In this document: piece by piece, positions 12,286-25,157 of the stretch | Layout of the letters: each line of letters begins with the position of its first letter | Numbering within the stretch: the stretch's first letter is position 1 | Source: Congeria kusceri | Lineage: Eukaryota; Mollusca; Bivalvia; Myida; Dreissenidae | Length of the DNA stretch: 64,000 nucleotides | Assembly (NCBI GenBank): GCA_027627225.1 | Contig: CM051038.1 | Coordinates: forward strand, 46,093,343-46,157,342 | Reading direction: 5' to 3' | Notes under the pieces: model-generated | Told to the model about the DNA's origin: nothing | What the model saw: the letters and a program-made list of their open reading frames with translations, nothing else | Databases searched by the model: none | Program-made: the position numbers and the translations under genes

Positions 12286-12366
12286 ATACCCGGATAGCTC
12301 ATTCGGGAGAGCATTCGCCTTATTTATTAGTGTGAGGTACCGGGTTCGAATATCGGATTGCTACAA
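12286..12366 (+). repeat. tRNA-like sequence (SINE fragment)
   Basis: GATAGCTCATTCGGGAGAGC resembles an A-box and D-arm, and ACCGGGTTCGAATATC a B-box and T-arm, at tRNA-like spacing. The acceptor stem is not closed. This is probably the head of a tRNA-derived SINE; its body and limits were not defined. Confidence 0.45.
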
Positions 12367-12882
12367 AATTGTCTCAACCTGTGCGATTTCGTACATCTGG
12401 CCCCACGTGTAGTAGGGGTTACAAACATAAGACGGTCGAACGTTTAAGAACTTTTATTATTGTTCAAATTACATGCATACACACACTACTAATGCTACTA
12501 TTAAACTGTTAAGCCTCTAAACTTTCAGAGAGGGCCAGTGAGTAATTAACATAAACAGGTGGAGCTCTGCTGTGAGTGGCATACAGCTACATTACACCAT
12601 GTATATTAACATTCTTAACCTTAATCTTAATCTAAATCTTAAATATTAGCCACTGGAAATCAAAGCTCAAATGTTACAATCATTCTCATTGGTTAATATT
12701 TTAAACTAAGACTAAGTTTGAGATTAAGAACTTTCGTAGTCGTGAGGCCAGAAGAATAAATGGCAGCGTATTCAATAGCATAATGAGCAACCATTATTTA
12801 ACACCTCGATTTGCAGCATATCACTATGTCGTATGTGAAGCACGCCAGCGTAGTACCTGCAACGTCAACGTCAATAACACCT
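12367..12882. other. No recognised feature
   Basis: AT-rich sequence between the tRNA-like repeat and the mariner remnant. I looked here for the missing 3' terminal repeat of the mariner element and did not find one. Confidence 0.5.
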
Positions 12883-14045
12883 TCACTCCTTCTCAAAGTA
12901 AACGCCATCTAATCGAATGCATTTCATATGGCGTTGAACCCATTTATCATACACGTTATTGCACCACTGACCGCTTAGTTTCCTCACAGCATTCAAAGTC
13001 ACACATTTCAATTGATCAAAGTCACAAAACCGGATTCCTTGGAGTTCCGACTTGATCTGCGGTAAAACCGCAAAATGCATTGGGGCTAGGTCAGGGCTGT
13101 AAGGCGGATGCACAATCTGATCAAATTCTAGTAGAGCGATCTCGAGCCTTGTTCCGGTCACTTCTTCCGCAGAGCATGGATAAGGTCCCTTCGTACCACC
13201 TAACGTTACTTACACACCGAAAACAAACAAACTGGTAAGTCTACAATAACGGTGTTATTAATTATTTCATATCAATCATCACAATTAAATATGTTCATAT
13301 GTTTGATTAAAGGGCATAACATGTTGTTAAAAAGTATTTCAGACATTTTATACAATACCTTTGAGTAGTAAGCTGCATTCATTCAATGTTTGTCCATCTG
13401 GAACGAAGTGCGTCAACAGAATCCCATGGCGGTCCATGAACATGATGACCATGTGTTTCCCTGCCGATTTGCTCACTCTTGCATTTTTAGGAGGTGCCGA
13501 ACCCTTTTCAATCCACATGCTTGATTGCTGCTTTGTTTCAGGATCATAGTAGTAGATCCACATTTCATCAGTTGTTATGATACGATCGAGAAACCGCTCA
13601 CCACCGACCTTCCACCTCTTAACAAATATCTTGGATGCAGCAACTCGCCTCATGCGCTCCTCGTCAGTGAGCATTCGTGGTAACCATCGTGCGCATATCC
13701 GTTTCATATTCAAATTTTCTGTTAAGATTTTATGGGCTGTAGCCACTACCATGTCGTTACGCTGCGCAATCTCCCGCACAGTCTGGCGAGCGTCATCTCT
13801 GATTGCGGCAGTCACTTCCGACGTCAGTTTCTCCGTTATAATTGATGGTCTTCCTCCTGCTTTTGTGTGATACGGAGTGGTCGAATCTTCCGAGAAACGT
13901 TTGAGCCATCGATATACTAAAGCCCGTGATACTCCCCGTCCACTATTTGTCTGATCCAGCATTTTCTTAGTTCTGTTGGTGTTTTTCCGAGCTCTACGCA
14001 AAAATTTATGAAAGTTCCCTGCTCCGTCTTACTCGCGGATTCCAT
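12883..14045 (-). pseudogene. mariner-type transposase, degraded, minus strand
   Basis: The likely start is the ATG at 14043-14045. The first about 28 codons (FCVELGKTPTELRK) form the N-terminal helix-turn-helix and are one frame off the main frame 13348-14001. The main frame carries the second DNA-binding helix region (VSRALVYRWLKRFSED), a GGRP linker, the mariner-typical RICARWLPRMLTDEE and the first catalytic aspartate in TTDEMWIYYYDPETK. The last aspartate motif, HPPYSPDLAP, is in the frame ending at 12883. Between them lie a 4-bp duplication causing a frameshift near 13385, a 159-bp insertion (13200-13358), a TGA, and a deletion that removes the segment with the second catalytic aspartate. 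The protein would have cut and pasted its element at TA sites. This copy is dead. A terminal-repeat candidate (minus strand GAGGGGTGTTCAGAAATT) lies near 14380-14410; no partner was found. Confidence 0.85.
13200..13358 (-). other. 159-bp intron-like insertion in the mariner transposase
   Basis: On the minus strand the transposase reads to TCAAAG, then GTATTG opens a 159-bp AT-rich segment that ends GTTAG. Coding resumes in phase as GTGGTACGAAGG (a VVRRDL motif). Removing GT...AG exactly restores the family alignment locally. It could be a gained intron or an insertion that happens to end in GT and AG. Confidence 0.5.
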
Positions 14046-16606
14046 GATTTCGCTACCAACGAGTTTTCACTCGACTTCTTCAAATACAAGGTGCTTAAAC
14101 CGAACGTAATCACACTTCACACATATGGCGTCAATATCGCAATGCGTTTATGACGTATTAAAGATTGACGTTTTCACGCTATATATTCGACTACATAAAC
14201 ATTTTGTTCGATAGGTTTTATGTTGGCTAATTTGATCTTAAGGTGCTCTGGTTAGAGAAACGTTGTACATTTATACCGTGTTTAATCTTATTTTTGATTT
14301 GAGAATTAAATTTGTAACATGTTTAAATGTGTTAGAGTCAATTTACGTAACTGGACGACGTTTATTATGTAAAATACAACAAGTGTCTCAATAATTTCTG
14401 AACACCCCTCGTTTATTCATCTTGAAACATGGTTGACATGGTCTAAATGATTTACGTGTGAATCAAAATACTATGAAGTATTTCAAGACTGAACGGGATA
14501 GATTCTCATCAGATAACTTTTATGTTAAACAATAGACTCCGTAAGAAAATATCTTTATTGCAATAAACTTATACTATAAGGTGTTCACATCTCAAATTGT
14601 CATTACGTCTGTGCGTTCAAAACTCGTACTAGTCAATTATAACAATAACGCTAAATATCAGCATAAATAAGAAACATAATGATGTTAATGCAAACGTATA
14701 TGATACCCTAATATATTTTCACAGCTATGTTAAGTGGTCAAATGCTAAATACATAAACGATGTGATAGCCATTAATATTTTGCCCTCAGTTGGAGCCACC
14801 ATTATTCACCTCAACCTCCGCGCAGAGATTTGACTGGTTCCGAGCATAGCCCTAATCAAATCCCTGCCGTCATAACAAACCACGTTATGATTTTCGATTT
14901 GAATCTTCTAGATATTATTTTTGGTTTTAATTAGTTATTTTCATTTTCTGATTTCATTATTGACTGCAAACGATATATAAAAAGTCCAATAATGCACGAA
15001 ATTTCAATGAGTTGCATTAAATACGTAAAAGTTACAAACACGTATTCCTTCCAGATGTGGAAGGATTTTACTTGTGATGGCAGCGGTTACCGTTAACCGA
15101 TTGGGGAGGTAACCGCTGCGAGGAGTTTGTATTCACCTGTGCCTGACGTACTGTTTTGATACGTACGGCCAGGTACCAGCTAGTTGTGTGCCGTCCCGTT
15201 CCGTGCACAAAAATAATTGACCGACCGGACCTAAGACCGAATTTAAATGTGACCTGTGCTGCAAAAATAGGTCCTATGGATGAAAAATCACATTTTCAGT
15301 TTTTTACATTTTCATTTAGTACTATCTTTAAGAAATAAAACACTGAACAAATTATGCTTCTATCATTTTTATTTCTTAAGTTATTTCCCCAAACGTTATA
15401 CCACCGTATAATACAAAATGTAATATTTTGTGCAAAATAAGAACAAAAAAGTACACTTTATATTACTTATATTGATATACAAACAATACCCAACGACAAC
15501 ACTTTTATCAACGACTAAACTACAGTTGTATAAAATAAATAATTATTTTTCATTTTGTCCTCACGTTGTTACAAACAAATGTTTCAAAACACAGTTTCCA
15601 TGGTAACCAAATTAAGAAAATTAGTTATTTAGATTAAAAACTGAGTGCATATTACCAATTTCAATTTTTTTTACCAAATCTTGGTGAACACATTGTATTT
15701 GCATATTAGTATCTTATTTAGAAGCTTATAAAAGTACAGTTTTGTGATAATTGCACTGCCATGAAATATATTTACTGACACGACTTCATGACTGTTGTGG
15801 CTGTGTCCTGTATAAATAGTACAGTACAAGTACCAGTATTCTTTTGTAAACAATAATCCCTCATGATTTTTTGTAATTATTTTATAGGTCATAAATTTAA
15901 ACTTAAATATTATAATTTAATGTCATTCATTAACTTATTAAGTCCTTAATAGATGTGTTTTTAATTAAAATGTACAAATAGTAGGGATTTCTTATGGCAT
16001 TCATCATCAGATTAATCACTCAAGCTCGGTATGATTTCTGTACTTTGGTGACATGATTACCTAATATAATGTGGAATAATACTCGGTTCATAGTTCATAA
16101 TACCTGCATGGTTACAGCATCCATATGTTGCTATTTGTTTTCCCACAGCCAAAAATGCCAGTCACTTGATAACTTGGTGTGGCCTGCCAGCATCAAGCAG
16201 TGATCCATCCCCTAGTGTATTCCTTCAAAATATAAATTTAAGATAGCAATTTTAGGATAGAATATCCAACAAATGAAGATATTCTGTTTAATACATTAGG
16301 CTTTGGGACTGTTTTTTAAACAATGTGGAAAATGTGCACATTTCCATGGTAATAAATGAAATCATCCCAGTGTCCAAGAAAATAGCATGTGAATGGTATA
16401 TGAATTATGTATTCTCCACACAGCATAGACCAGGACAGTATTATGTTTATTCTGTCCATCACAGTTGTTGCAGTGGAATTGAGCTTACCTCTCACCAAGA
16501 CCATAGTATTAAGGTAATGGCGGAGGAAGCTTATAGCTGGGTGGGCCCCTTTTCCTGGCTCCAAGCCTTCATATGCAAGATAAAACGCTTGCTTCTCTGA
16601 AAAATA
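14046..16606. other. AT-rich stretch with no recognised gene
   Basis: Beyond the candidate mariner end near 14.4 kb I see no known protein motif on either strand. A locally GC-richer patch lies at about 15060-15240 (GGTAACCGCTGCGAGG and a GTACGG-rich segment) and may be a small repeat. The minus frame at 16316-16636 runs into the next TIR element and has no domain. Confidence 0.5.
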
Positions 16607-17256
16607 CAGTAGATTCCGCTTAATTGAATAGCCCATTTGTCACGTCCGAATATTCAAATAACTGGAGTATTCATATATGCGGAATCAGTCATATTTCAAT
16701 TATTTCAAAGTTAATCAGATATGTTATGATCTTATTTAATCCATTTTGATGATATAATGTCAAACCTGTTACGTAACAAAATGTTTCATACTTTAGAATG
16801 CTAATAAATATGCAGAAAAGCGTTCATAGATGTTTGTTATCCATTATACGGTGCATCTGAAAAATAATTCACTTGTAATAATCACTAACAGGCTACATTG
16901 CTTTCTAGATGTGTATGCGCTGTTCTTGACCCGCAAATTACACCTATTAGTCACGTGACATTCAACAGACGCTGCATTCATGCATGGTGTGAAATGATAA
17001 CAAAGGCGGTCATAGAAGCGTGACTGTCAAAACTAGCGATATGATACGTATCCTCGGAGATTATGAGATTATCGAGCGGACTATACGCCTACAAATGATA
17101 ATTGGCTATTCAATTAACCGGAGGACACCATATTTTCTATCAGATTAGGCGGTGTTTTTACAATGGGAATGAATGCAAACGGTTTGGTGTTTTCAAGCTT
17201 TATTCAATTAAGCGAAATATTCAATTATCCGATATTCAATGAAGTGGAATCTACTG
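16607..17256. mobile_element. pogo/Tigger-type non-autonomous TIR element
   Basis: This 650-bp unit starts CAGTAGATTCCGCTTAATTG and ends with the near-perfect inverse (26-bp inverted repeats including the flanking TA, two or three mismatches). A TA dinucleotide lies on both sides (16605-16606 and 17257-17258). The CAGT start and TA duplication are characteristic of the pogo/Tigger branch of Tc1/mariner. It has no transposase, so it would have depended on one supplied in trans. Confidence 0.8.
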
Positions 17257-18600
17257 TAAAACAAATACAGTTTTTGCTGTTGCATCATAGACACCTTCTT
17301 TCTGGTGGATTCAGCCAACCTAACAGCTTCTGAAAATTACATTAACCTTATTTCTAAACACAGCACATATCAAAATTTTGTACAAATTCCACCAGAAGTT
17401 TTGACTAATATATTTGATGACAAAATTGCAACAAAACAAAATATTAACAAGTTCAATTTTATTTTTAAAAAAGTTTCACTACTCATGTTATGATTAAATA
17501 CTATTTCAAATAGTAAAAACTCCTGCATACATGTGTATTGTCAGATATTTTGGTTGGTCAAATGACCTTACAGTTACAAATCAATGAGGCGGGTCAATCA
17601 GGTCATGCCTTAAATTAATTCAATGCTGACAAAAAACAATCGGCCTATGATATAAGAAACAGTGCAACTGTCTGGGCTTCTTAGGGTACCTGCTATGAGC
17701 CAGCCGATCAGAATTCAAAGAACATAAGAAATGTGTAGAAGTATACAACTTGCTTTTTTTAAAGTTTGTTTATGCAGTAAAGTTTCTTTACCAATTGTTA
17801 TTGTTAATACTAATAATTTGAAATGTTTATTGGTTTCAATAACAATTTTAAAAATTACTCATGCAATAACATAATTTTTAAGTGCAATTAATGCTCAGGC
17901 ATGCGTTCACCATAAAAGGTGGACAAACCATAAATCTATATGAAAAAAATGCAAAACACATTAATAATGTCTTTAAGATTTCCATTAACATTTAAATTTT
18001 AATGGCATAATTATGTTCGCATTGAAGAAATAAAAAGTAAAAGCCTTTGCTAAATTTTCTTATCAAAACGAGTTCACTTATAATATGTATGTGAGTTTTT
18101 AACGTTTATTTTATTAAGAAATTACAATTTGAAATTGCCGCCACTTGAATATATTGTCTGACAAAATTACTTCCGGGTCAAACTCTGCTGATAATTTTAA
18201 CAAGGAAAAGGCAAATACATCGATAAATAAACAATGACAACAACAGAAAATGCCATACGTACCTGCTGAAATTGGTTTTTCATTTATAAAGTCCAACAAT
18301 ACAGCTTTAATGTTAAAATTAACCGAAAAAACAAGGACATTTCCGATATCAAAACGACATTGTTTACACAAAATGGCGACCAGCGACACCTTCAGCTAGG
18401 GAGAAATTACCCTAATAAACAGGTTACAAAACAGTAACATTTATTAATAAAGTTTGTTACTTATTACATTTTCTATCGAATGCACGCTTAATTAAACAAG
18501 GAAATGATTGTTGAAAATCGTGTAGAATTTTTAACCTCATTTTTTTCTCGATAACGTCGTTACCGCCACAGGACTCATTTTCGCTGAACTATACAGGTTA
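17257..18600. other. AT-rich stretch with no recognised gene
   Basis: Short frames at 17305-17493 (plus) and 18114-18389 (minus) have no recognisable motifs. The region lies just upstream of the pogo-like transposase fragment. I searched it for the catalytic DDE core of that protein and saw none. Confidence 0.5.
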
Positions 18601-18630
18601 CATTCCACCAAACTAAACCATAATCGTCAA

Positions 18631-18816
18631 ATGAGGTTAGTCCCAATTATTACTAAATTAGACGTCAGAGTTGCAACCAAATATGATGTATGTGCTCTTG
18701 CTTGTAGAGCATATTCAGCAGCTATGTCTCCATCTAATTTGCAGTCATCATTTAAAAAGGCAGGCATTTTTCCTCTTCTTGATGCACAGTCGATGATTGA
18801 CTCGTTAGGTACAAGC
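18631..18816 (+). pseudogene. pogo-like DDE transposase, C-terminal end of the catalytic region
   Basis: About 60 codons contain CALACRAYSAAMSPSNLQ and SSFKKAGIFPL. This matches the stretch after the DDE core in pogo/Tigger/jerky-type transposases (AY..A.SP.NL..AF...GI.P). The catalytic core upstream is not seen; a splice acceptor near 18655-18665 is possible. Reading stops at the LTR of retrotransposon 2, inserted after the codons for LGTS. Skipping that element, the same reading phase continues at 27995, so the two pieces are one ancestral frame. It could be a transposon or a domesticated gene; later stops argue for decay. Confidence 0.65.
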
Positions 18817-19011
18817 TGCTGTATTATGAAACAGACTATAGCTACCACCAATGGTAACCTAGTACCCTGTTCAGATGCCGCACTGTATTATTAAACTTCG
18901 TAGTAGTAACACGTGTTGTGTTGATCGTCACATTAGTGAATACTCATTTGAGTTCACCATTATAAGTTAATAAAACAGTCATATACACAATAGTGCAACA
19001 AACATAAAACA
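18817..19011 (+). repeat. 5' LTR of retrotransposon 2
   Basis: Short LTR of 195 bp, same length as its 3' partner. It contains GTTAATAAAACAG, where AATAAA may serve as a polyadenylation signal. It is preceded by CAAGC. Confidence 0.92.
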
Positions 19012-19029
19012 TGGTGTCAGAATGGAAAC
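19012..19029 (+). promoter_or_regulatory. Primer-binding site of retrotransposon 2
   Basis: TGGTGTCAGAATGG follows the 5' LTR without a gap, the expected start for pairing to a tRNA CCA end. The primer tRNA was not identified. Confidence 0.75.
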
Positions 19030-19112
19030 AATGGACCTACGTCAAAATCGTATTACTTAAATGCAGCTAAACACAATTTGTGCTAAATAATTTACTGAAG
19101 CAAGTTTAGGAA

Positions 19113-20440
19113 ATGGCTTTATCTGGAATAACACCACCAGTTATGGACTGGAACAGTTCGAACTTACCATCCACGTGGGAGAAATTTGAAAGACACATAA
19201 AATTAATATTCTCTGGACCATTGAAAGAAAAATCGGAAGAGACGAAGATTGCGTTCTTACTCATATGGGTCGGTGAAAAAGGCCAAGACATTACTCAAGC
19301 ATGGACTTTGACAGAAGAAGAAAAAACACAACTACAGACATACTTTGACAAATTCCAGAAACACGTGAAACCAAAATTAAACCCAGTATTTGCCAGATAT
19401 CAATTCTACAAGGAAAATCAGAATAATGACAACATCGAACAATTCGTGACAAGGCTCAAACTAAAAATTACTGACTGTCGGTTTCCAGCTAATACACAGG
19501 ATGAAATTATTCGACACCGAATAGTATTTGGTGTCAACAATCAAAAACTACGCGAGAAACTAATTAACGAAGGTGAAAACTTGACACTTGACAGAGCAAT
19601 ACAAATATCGCAAAACTTCGAATACTGTAGACAACAAATGTCGCTATTAAACCAAAACCAACAAGACGTACACCTCGTCAACACTCGTGACAATGGACGT
19701 GCACGTGGCGGAAGAAGAGGTCGAGACCAAGGTCGACACCCAGCACATAGGGGAGTCCAGCAGACAGCCCCAAACCAGGCAAATGGACGGGATCGATGGT
19801 GTGAGCGCTGCGGCAACCCGCCTCACAAAGAACGGACACAATGCCCTGCATGGGGAGAGACATGCAACAGGTGTCATAAGAAAAATCACTGGAAACGAGT
19901 GTGCAAAGTGAAATACGTGTATGATGTCGATCATTATGACAGTGACAGTGAACCCACACAGGAAGACGAGTCGTGGATACACACTTATTTTATAGACACG
20001 GTAAGTCAAACACAATCGTTTGCCCAATCGTCTACTCCAAATAAGGCACTCGTAAATGTAAGCATTGGTCCCAATTTGCACGACATACAATTCAAAATTG
20101 ATACCGGGTCGAGCGTAAACACAATCCCTCAAAAAGACTTCGAATCGCTCAATATCAAAGCCCCTTTGAAAGACACCGATTCAAGACTGACTTCGTACTC
20201 AGGCGATAACATACATGTTCTGGGCAAAATCAATCTGAAATGCAAATACCGTGCAACAGAGACGCGCGCGACGTTCTACATTGTAAATAGCGCACAGCCT
20301 CTGATTGGTCTGCAAACCTCGCTTGATTTAGGCCTGTTGCAATTGACATACGCGGTTGACAAACAGAATGACAGTCATATGACTAAGGAATATGTCATGT
20401 TTGAATATGGCGAGCTATTTAAAGGTATCGCAACCCTCCC
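19113..20440 (+). CDS. gag-protease of retrotransposon 2
   Basis: One open frame from the ATG at 19113. The N-terminal about 170 residues form a helical capsid-like domain (WEKFERHIKLIF, ARYQFYKENQ, IEQFVTRLK, RHRIVFGV, LREKLI). An RG-rich stretch is followed by two zinc knuckles, one C-x2-C-x4-H-x5-C and one canonical (CNRCHKKNHWKRVC). The retropepsin active site is FKIDTGSSVNTIP at about 20090-20130, with a later PLIGL flap-end motif. The frame formally runs to a stop at 20529-20531, but similarity changes phase near 20440, so its last 30 codons are out-of-frame reading of the RT start. Gag would form the particle and bind RNA; the protease would mature it. This is the best preserved coding block of the element. 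Confidence 0.85.
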
Positions 20441-21934
20441 AGGTGCACATCCGCGAAGATGCGATTCCGGTGGTGACGCCACCAAGATGCGTGCCGGAAG
20501 CCTTAAAATCTCGCCTCAAGTCCGAACTTGAGGAAATGGTCAAGGGCAGAATTGTAAGGCCTGTGTCGGAACCAACAGACTGGGTCAATCCAATCGTGGT
20601 TGTTGAAAAACCCAACGGCAAATTACGGATCTGCCTAGATCCAAAACAACTCAACTAGCGATACGCCGTCCGCATTACGCAACGTCAACAATCGAAGACG
20701 TAATTGCAAAATTGTCAGGCGCAACGCGCTTTAGTTTACTTGATTTAACACACGCATACTGGAGTGTTGAATTAGACGAAGAATCGTCGTACCTTACGAC
20801 ATTTGCGACACCATTTGGAAGGTACCGCTACTTGCGCCTTCCTTACGGCATTTCCGCTTCCAGCGACATATTTTGTCAAAAAGTGAACGAAATATTTTAG
20901 GGACTACCAGGTATTCACCCGCTGGTTGACGACATCCTGGTCTGGGGACGCACCCCCCAGGAACATGATCAAAATTTGACTCAGGTATTGCTACGCGCAC
21001 GCGAACGCGGTATCAAATTCAACCCGCTAAAATGCACAATCGGGCTAAAATCAGTACCATTCTTTGGTCACGTGATTACTGACAACGGACTACAAGCCGA
21101 CCCGAAGAAAATTGAGGCAATTACAAAATTGCCGGTCCCAGAAAGCCGCGAAAAGGTCGAAACCGTGCTAGGGCTCGTGAATTACATGGCAAAATTCGCG
21201 CCAAACTTAGCCGAGGTCACCGCACCCCTAAGGAGCCTCCTAAAGAAAGATGTAGAGTTCCTGTGGGACGCCCCACAGGAAGAGGCCCTGTCAAAGATCA
21301 AAGACATCATTACTCAGTCGCCAGTTCTAGGGTATTATGACCCTAAGAAACCCCTCATACTGGAAACCGACGCGAGTAAATATGGGTTAGGCTGCTGTCT
21401 TATGCAAGACGAGAGACCCATTGCGTATGCCAGCAAATCGTTAACGGAAACGGAAATTGGTTACGCCGTCATTGAGAAAGAACTTCTCGCGATTCTCTTT
21501 GGATTAAAGCGATTTCACCAATTCACTTACGGTAGGGAAGTGATCGTTCACTGCGATCACAAGCCGATTTCTGCAATAATGAAAAAGCCACTTGCTGCTG
21601 CACCGCCGCGACTATCAAGAATACTTCTTGCAATGTCAAAATATCAGGTCAATGTACAGCACGTACCCGGGAAAAAAATCCCGGTGAGTGACTGCTTGTC
21701 AAGACACGCGTTGCCCGACACATGTCCCGAAATAGTTGAACGTCTGGATAATCACGTGCACACGGTATATCAACAGCTTCACGTCACAGATCGCAGACTC
21801 CAGATAATACGCACCGAAATCACGAAAGACTCGCAAATGATAAAATTGAAACGGGCTATAATCGAGGGCTGGCGGGAATCCGCGAAACAATGCGATCCAA
21901 ACATCGCAGAATATTTCAATCACCGTGACGAATT
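20392..21934 (+). pseudogene. Reverse transcriptase and RNase H of retrotransposon 2, broken
   Basis: The fingers region is in the frame 20392-20658 (GRIVRPVSEPTDWVNP, LRICLDPKQLN). A deletion of one or two bases near 20656 shifts it to the 20712 frame (FSLLDLTHAYWSVELD, LPYGISASSDIF). A TAG at 20898 stands where a glutamine CAG would fit, just before the catalytic VDDILVWG. The remainder, 20976 onward, is open through the connection and RNase H domains, with LETDASKYGLG, IEKELLAIL and HCDHKP as acidic-site motifs and VPGKKIPVSDCLSR at the end. The frame reaches HRDEL at 21930 and is then cut by the DNA transposon at 21935; the bases that continue it are at 26419. Apparent coding up to 22178 is transposon sequence. 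Confidence 0.88.
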
Positions 21935-22117
21935 AACATCTCGCCACCCGTCAATCAAATTCTTATCTAAATACCGATTGACCAATCAGCGATCGATAAT
22001 TCGGGGAGCCGGTTGCCAACGATTTGTCCGCCATTTTCCTCGACAAGCTGAATGTCGAGGTTCACACTATTGTTCTACATATTTTGTTATTTTCCTTGAA
22101 ATTACCGTAAATAAAAT

Positions 22118-25100
22118 ATGGTTAAACGGTGTCAATGGGGTTTATGCAACTCGGACAGTCGGTATCCAGAGAGATTAGCTGGAGGAGTTGAATTTATAGC
22201 ATTTCCTAAGCCAAACCGTGATCTCGACAAGTGTAAGAGATGGATAAAGGCCTGCGGTCGTCCCCACGATCAACTTAATGTCAACACTGTCAACGACAAT
22301 TACCACATGTTCGTCTGTACAAAGGTATATTTGTCATTTTAACCCTTTGATTTACTATACGGTTTAGTATTTTGCTATTAGATAGACGCTTGACTAGTTA
22401 TTTTTAGCAATCGAATAACAGTTATATAAAAAATCTATGAGGTCATGTATGACCAATAGAATTCGGTTTTGTATTAATTTATGCAGCACGTGTTGTCAAT
22501 ATTTCCAAATATGGAGGGATGTAAACATGGCCATTTTTATGTCACAGATCAGATTAAAGGTTTTCTAGCTTTGTCCGATGTTTGCAGTGTTATGTTGATA
22601 AGTGTAATAAAAACGTGGCAACATTACTCAGTAGCTCTAGAACAATACAACAGATATTCATCCATTTTATATTTCGTAGTTATTTGATGTCCAGTGCGGT
22701 AAAATTTTGTTGTTTTATTAATTTAATGCCCAGATCCCAGTATTGCGTTTGTATTGTTATAGCATTTCCAAGAAGGCAAACCAACAGATCAGTTCCCTGA
22801 CCCATTGCCTGTAGAAGCCTTGGACCACACAGTCGCGCCAGCCAGACGGCTATTAAAGAGACTGCCAGTAGATGACCATGTACCACGGAAGAGAAGAAAT
22901 CTCGAACAAGAAATTAATACATGGTATACATTTTAATAAACACATCAGTGGTTCAAATAATTGTATTATCTTTACATGTAAACAATAACAACAATGTAAT
23001 ATCAGAACTTGTAAGCCCGTAATGCAGCATATATTGCGAATAACCAACACAGAGCATGTTAATACACTATATCAATGACAAAAATGGCATATCTTACACA
23101 CATAATATTATATAGGTACATTTTATTTACAGTGAGAACAATGAAAACGCAGACCCCAAACCACATTCCCATCATGCGGAGACACAAACTGATGAAAAAA
23201 GGTAACTATATAACACGATACTTTGTGTACACGTGGCACATCTTTGAAAGAATATTTTCCATGGCATCTTTGTCAGGCAATATTCTTGTTATGAATAAGT
23301 CCTGTCTCGTGTAAGTAACAAAGTCACAAAACTCTGCCCCCGTAACAAGCAATTGTCCTTGAACTTGGAACCAGTAAGGGTGTGTCTTATTCAAAGAAAT
23401 GTTCTCTCCATCTGTGATTAAGAAGAAATCTTTTTTTGCATTATTTTGATCTACCGCATCTGCAATAGTCATATTGCGAACAGAAAATGGACACTTTATT
23501 TCCAAAATTCCTGTCTGACCACCATCACATACTTTGCCATCTGGCGTGGCTCCGATGCACGGAAACTTCGGATTTACAACCAATCCGCAGTCGTGCACAT
23601 GGTTTTTTGTCTTTTTTCTATACATGTTCCGTGCAATTCTTTCATTCGCTATGCCATAGCCTATAGACGCTAAGGTGAACACTTTTGATTTGGTGATGCT
23701 ATCTATAAACTTCTCGCTGATTGCTGACTTTCTGAGCATGATCTGCCCGAAGTTTGAGGCCGTGATTCTTTTTTGTCTTCTGCAGACCAAACAGCACAAG
23801 AACGCTGGTCACGAGTGTTGAGTTCAATCGCTAGAGCCTCGTCTTGCGTCAGCTTACATGTTTCATGTTGTCAAGATGCTCAGTTGCAATGTCCAAATTC
23901 ACATCAGGTTGTGCAGGCAGTTCAAGGGTTCCACATTCTTCTGTTTGGCTCAACACATTGTCTACTTGCTGGATAAGTGGTATCTGGAAAAAAAAAATAT
24001 TGAAATAATTTGTCTTTTATAACTTTATTTTTCTGTTTTCAGATGTTTCTCCTCTGGAGATGTTGGCCCTATCAGCAGAAAACCAGGCTTTGAAACAACA
24101 ACTGCAAGCTGTTCAAGCAACTTTGCACCGAAAAATGGCTGACCAAGTGCTGAGAAATGAAGAGCTAACAAGAGTGAATAGTTCACTAAGGAAACAAATG
24201 AAAAAAACAACAAAAGAATCTGTAAACAGACAACTTTTTTCAGTTGAGTATCTTAGAACAATGAAGGGAAAAAACTTCCAGTACTACACTGGCTTTGTTT
24301 ATTTGAAATTTTTGACCATCTTTCAGTTCCTGGTACCCACTTCGAATAAATGTCCATTTGATTTTCCAAGAACAATTTCAAGTATTAAAAAAATGAAATT
24401 GGAAGCTGCTGTTGACACTGATCAAACTTAGACTAAACCTGCAGTTCCAACACATTGCGAATCTCTTCAATATCAGCCCTACCGACGCAGGTGCTCTATT
24501 TCGAAACTGGATAAACTACATGTTTTACAGATTTGGTTCAGTACCAATTTGGCCGGACAGGGATATAATTGTGGATAAAATGCCGAAGAAATACAAAGAG
24601 GACTTTCCGAACACTTTACTTATACTGGACGGAACAGAGATAAAACTTGAAAGGCCCTCATCATTACATTCCCAAAGCCAGTGCTACTCGACTACAAATC
24701 TGCTACAACATTGAAGGCTTTGGTTGGAGTTGACCCCAGAGGCTCTTTTACATTTATTTCCATGTTATTTTCCGGTGCCATTTCAGATAAAGAAATTACT
24801 AATCAATGTGGACTCCTGGATATGCTTGAACAACTTATTGACTGTGGGAAAATAAAGAAAGGGGATGGAATCATGGTGGATAAGGGTTTTTTAATTAAAG
24901 AGGAGGTTGAAAAATTAGGACTTAAATTGTACATGCCACCTTTTGCTCCAGGATCAGGTCAAATGTCTGACAGCGATGTCAAACTAACCAGGAAAATAGC
25001 CAGGCACCGTGTACATGCAGAGCGTGCCATTTCTAGGGTTAAAAAGTTTAAAATTGTTGACCATAAAATTGAAATAAGTTTGTTCCCATCTATAAACCAA

Positions 25101-25157
25101 ATATGGTTCTGTTGCTGCTTTTTGACAGGCTTCATGCCATTGCTTGTGCAAGACTAA
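22118..25157 (+). pseudogene. THAP-domain DDE transposase of the ISL2EU-type element (4 exons)
   Basis: Exon 1 (22118-22324) starts at the ATG and encodes a THAP zinc finger: CQWGLCNSD, FIAFPKPNRDL, RWIKACGR, and the last Cys in FVCTK. The partner His opens exon 2 (22763-22923: HFQEGKPTDQFPDPLP), so intron 1 splits the C2CH zinc site. Exon 3 (23133-23201) is acidic linker. Exon 4 (24043-25157) begins with a coiled coil (LSAENQALKQQLQA), then a helix-turn-helix-like FQHIANLFNISPTDAGALF, then the catalytic core with LLILDGTEIKLERP, GIMVDKGFLIKEE and HAERAISRVKKF (D, D, E). THAP domains bind the element's DNA; the core would excise and insert it. Frameshifts near 24410 and 24690 break the core, and the exon 3-4 phase is off by one. 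Exon limits are my splice predictions. Confidence 0.78.

Noticed and set aside
19647..20132. 161-codon minus-strand frame
   Set aside because: Antisense shadow of the zinc-knuckle and protease region of retrotransposon 2.
22010..22178. C-terminal extension of the RNase H frame of retrotransposon 2
   Set aside because: These codons lie inside the inserted DNA transposon (after 21934) and are unrelated to the polyprotein.
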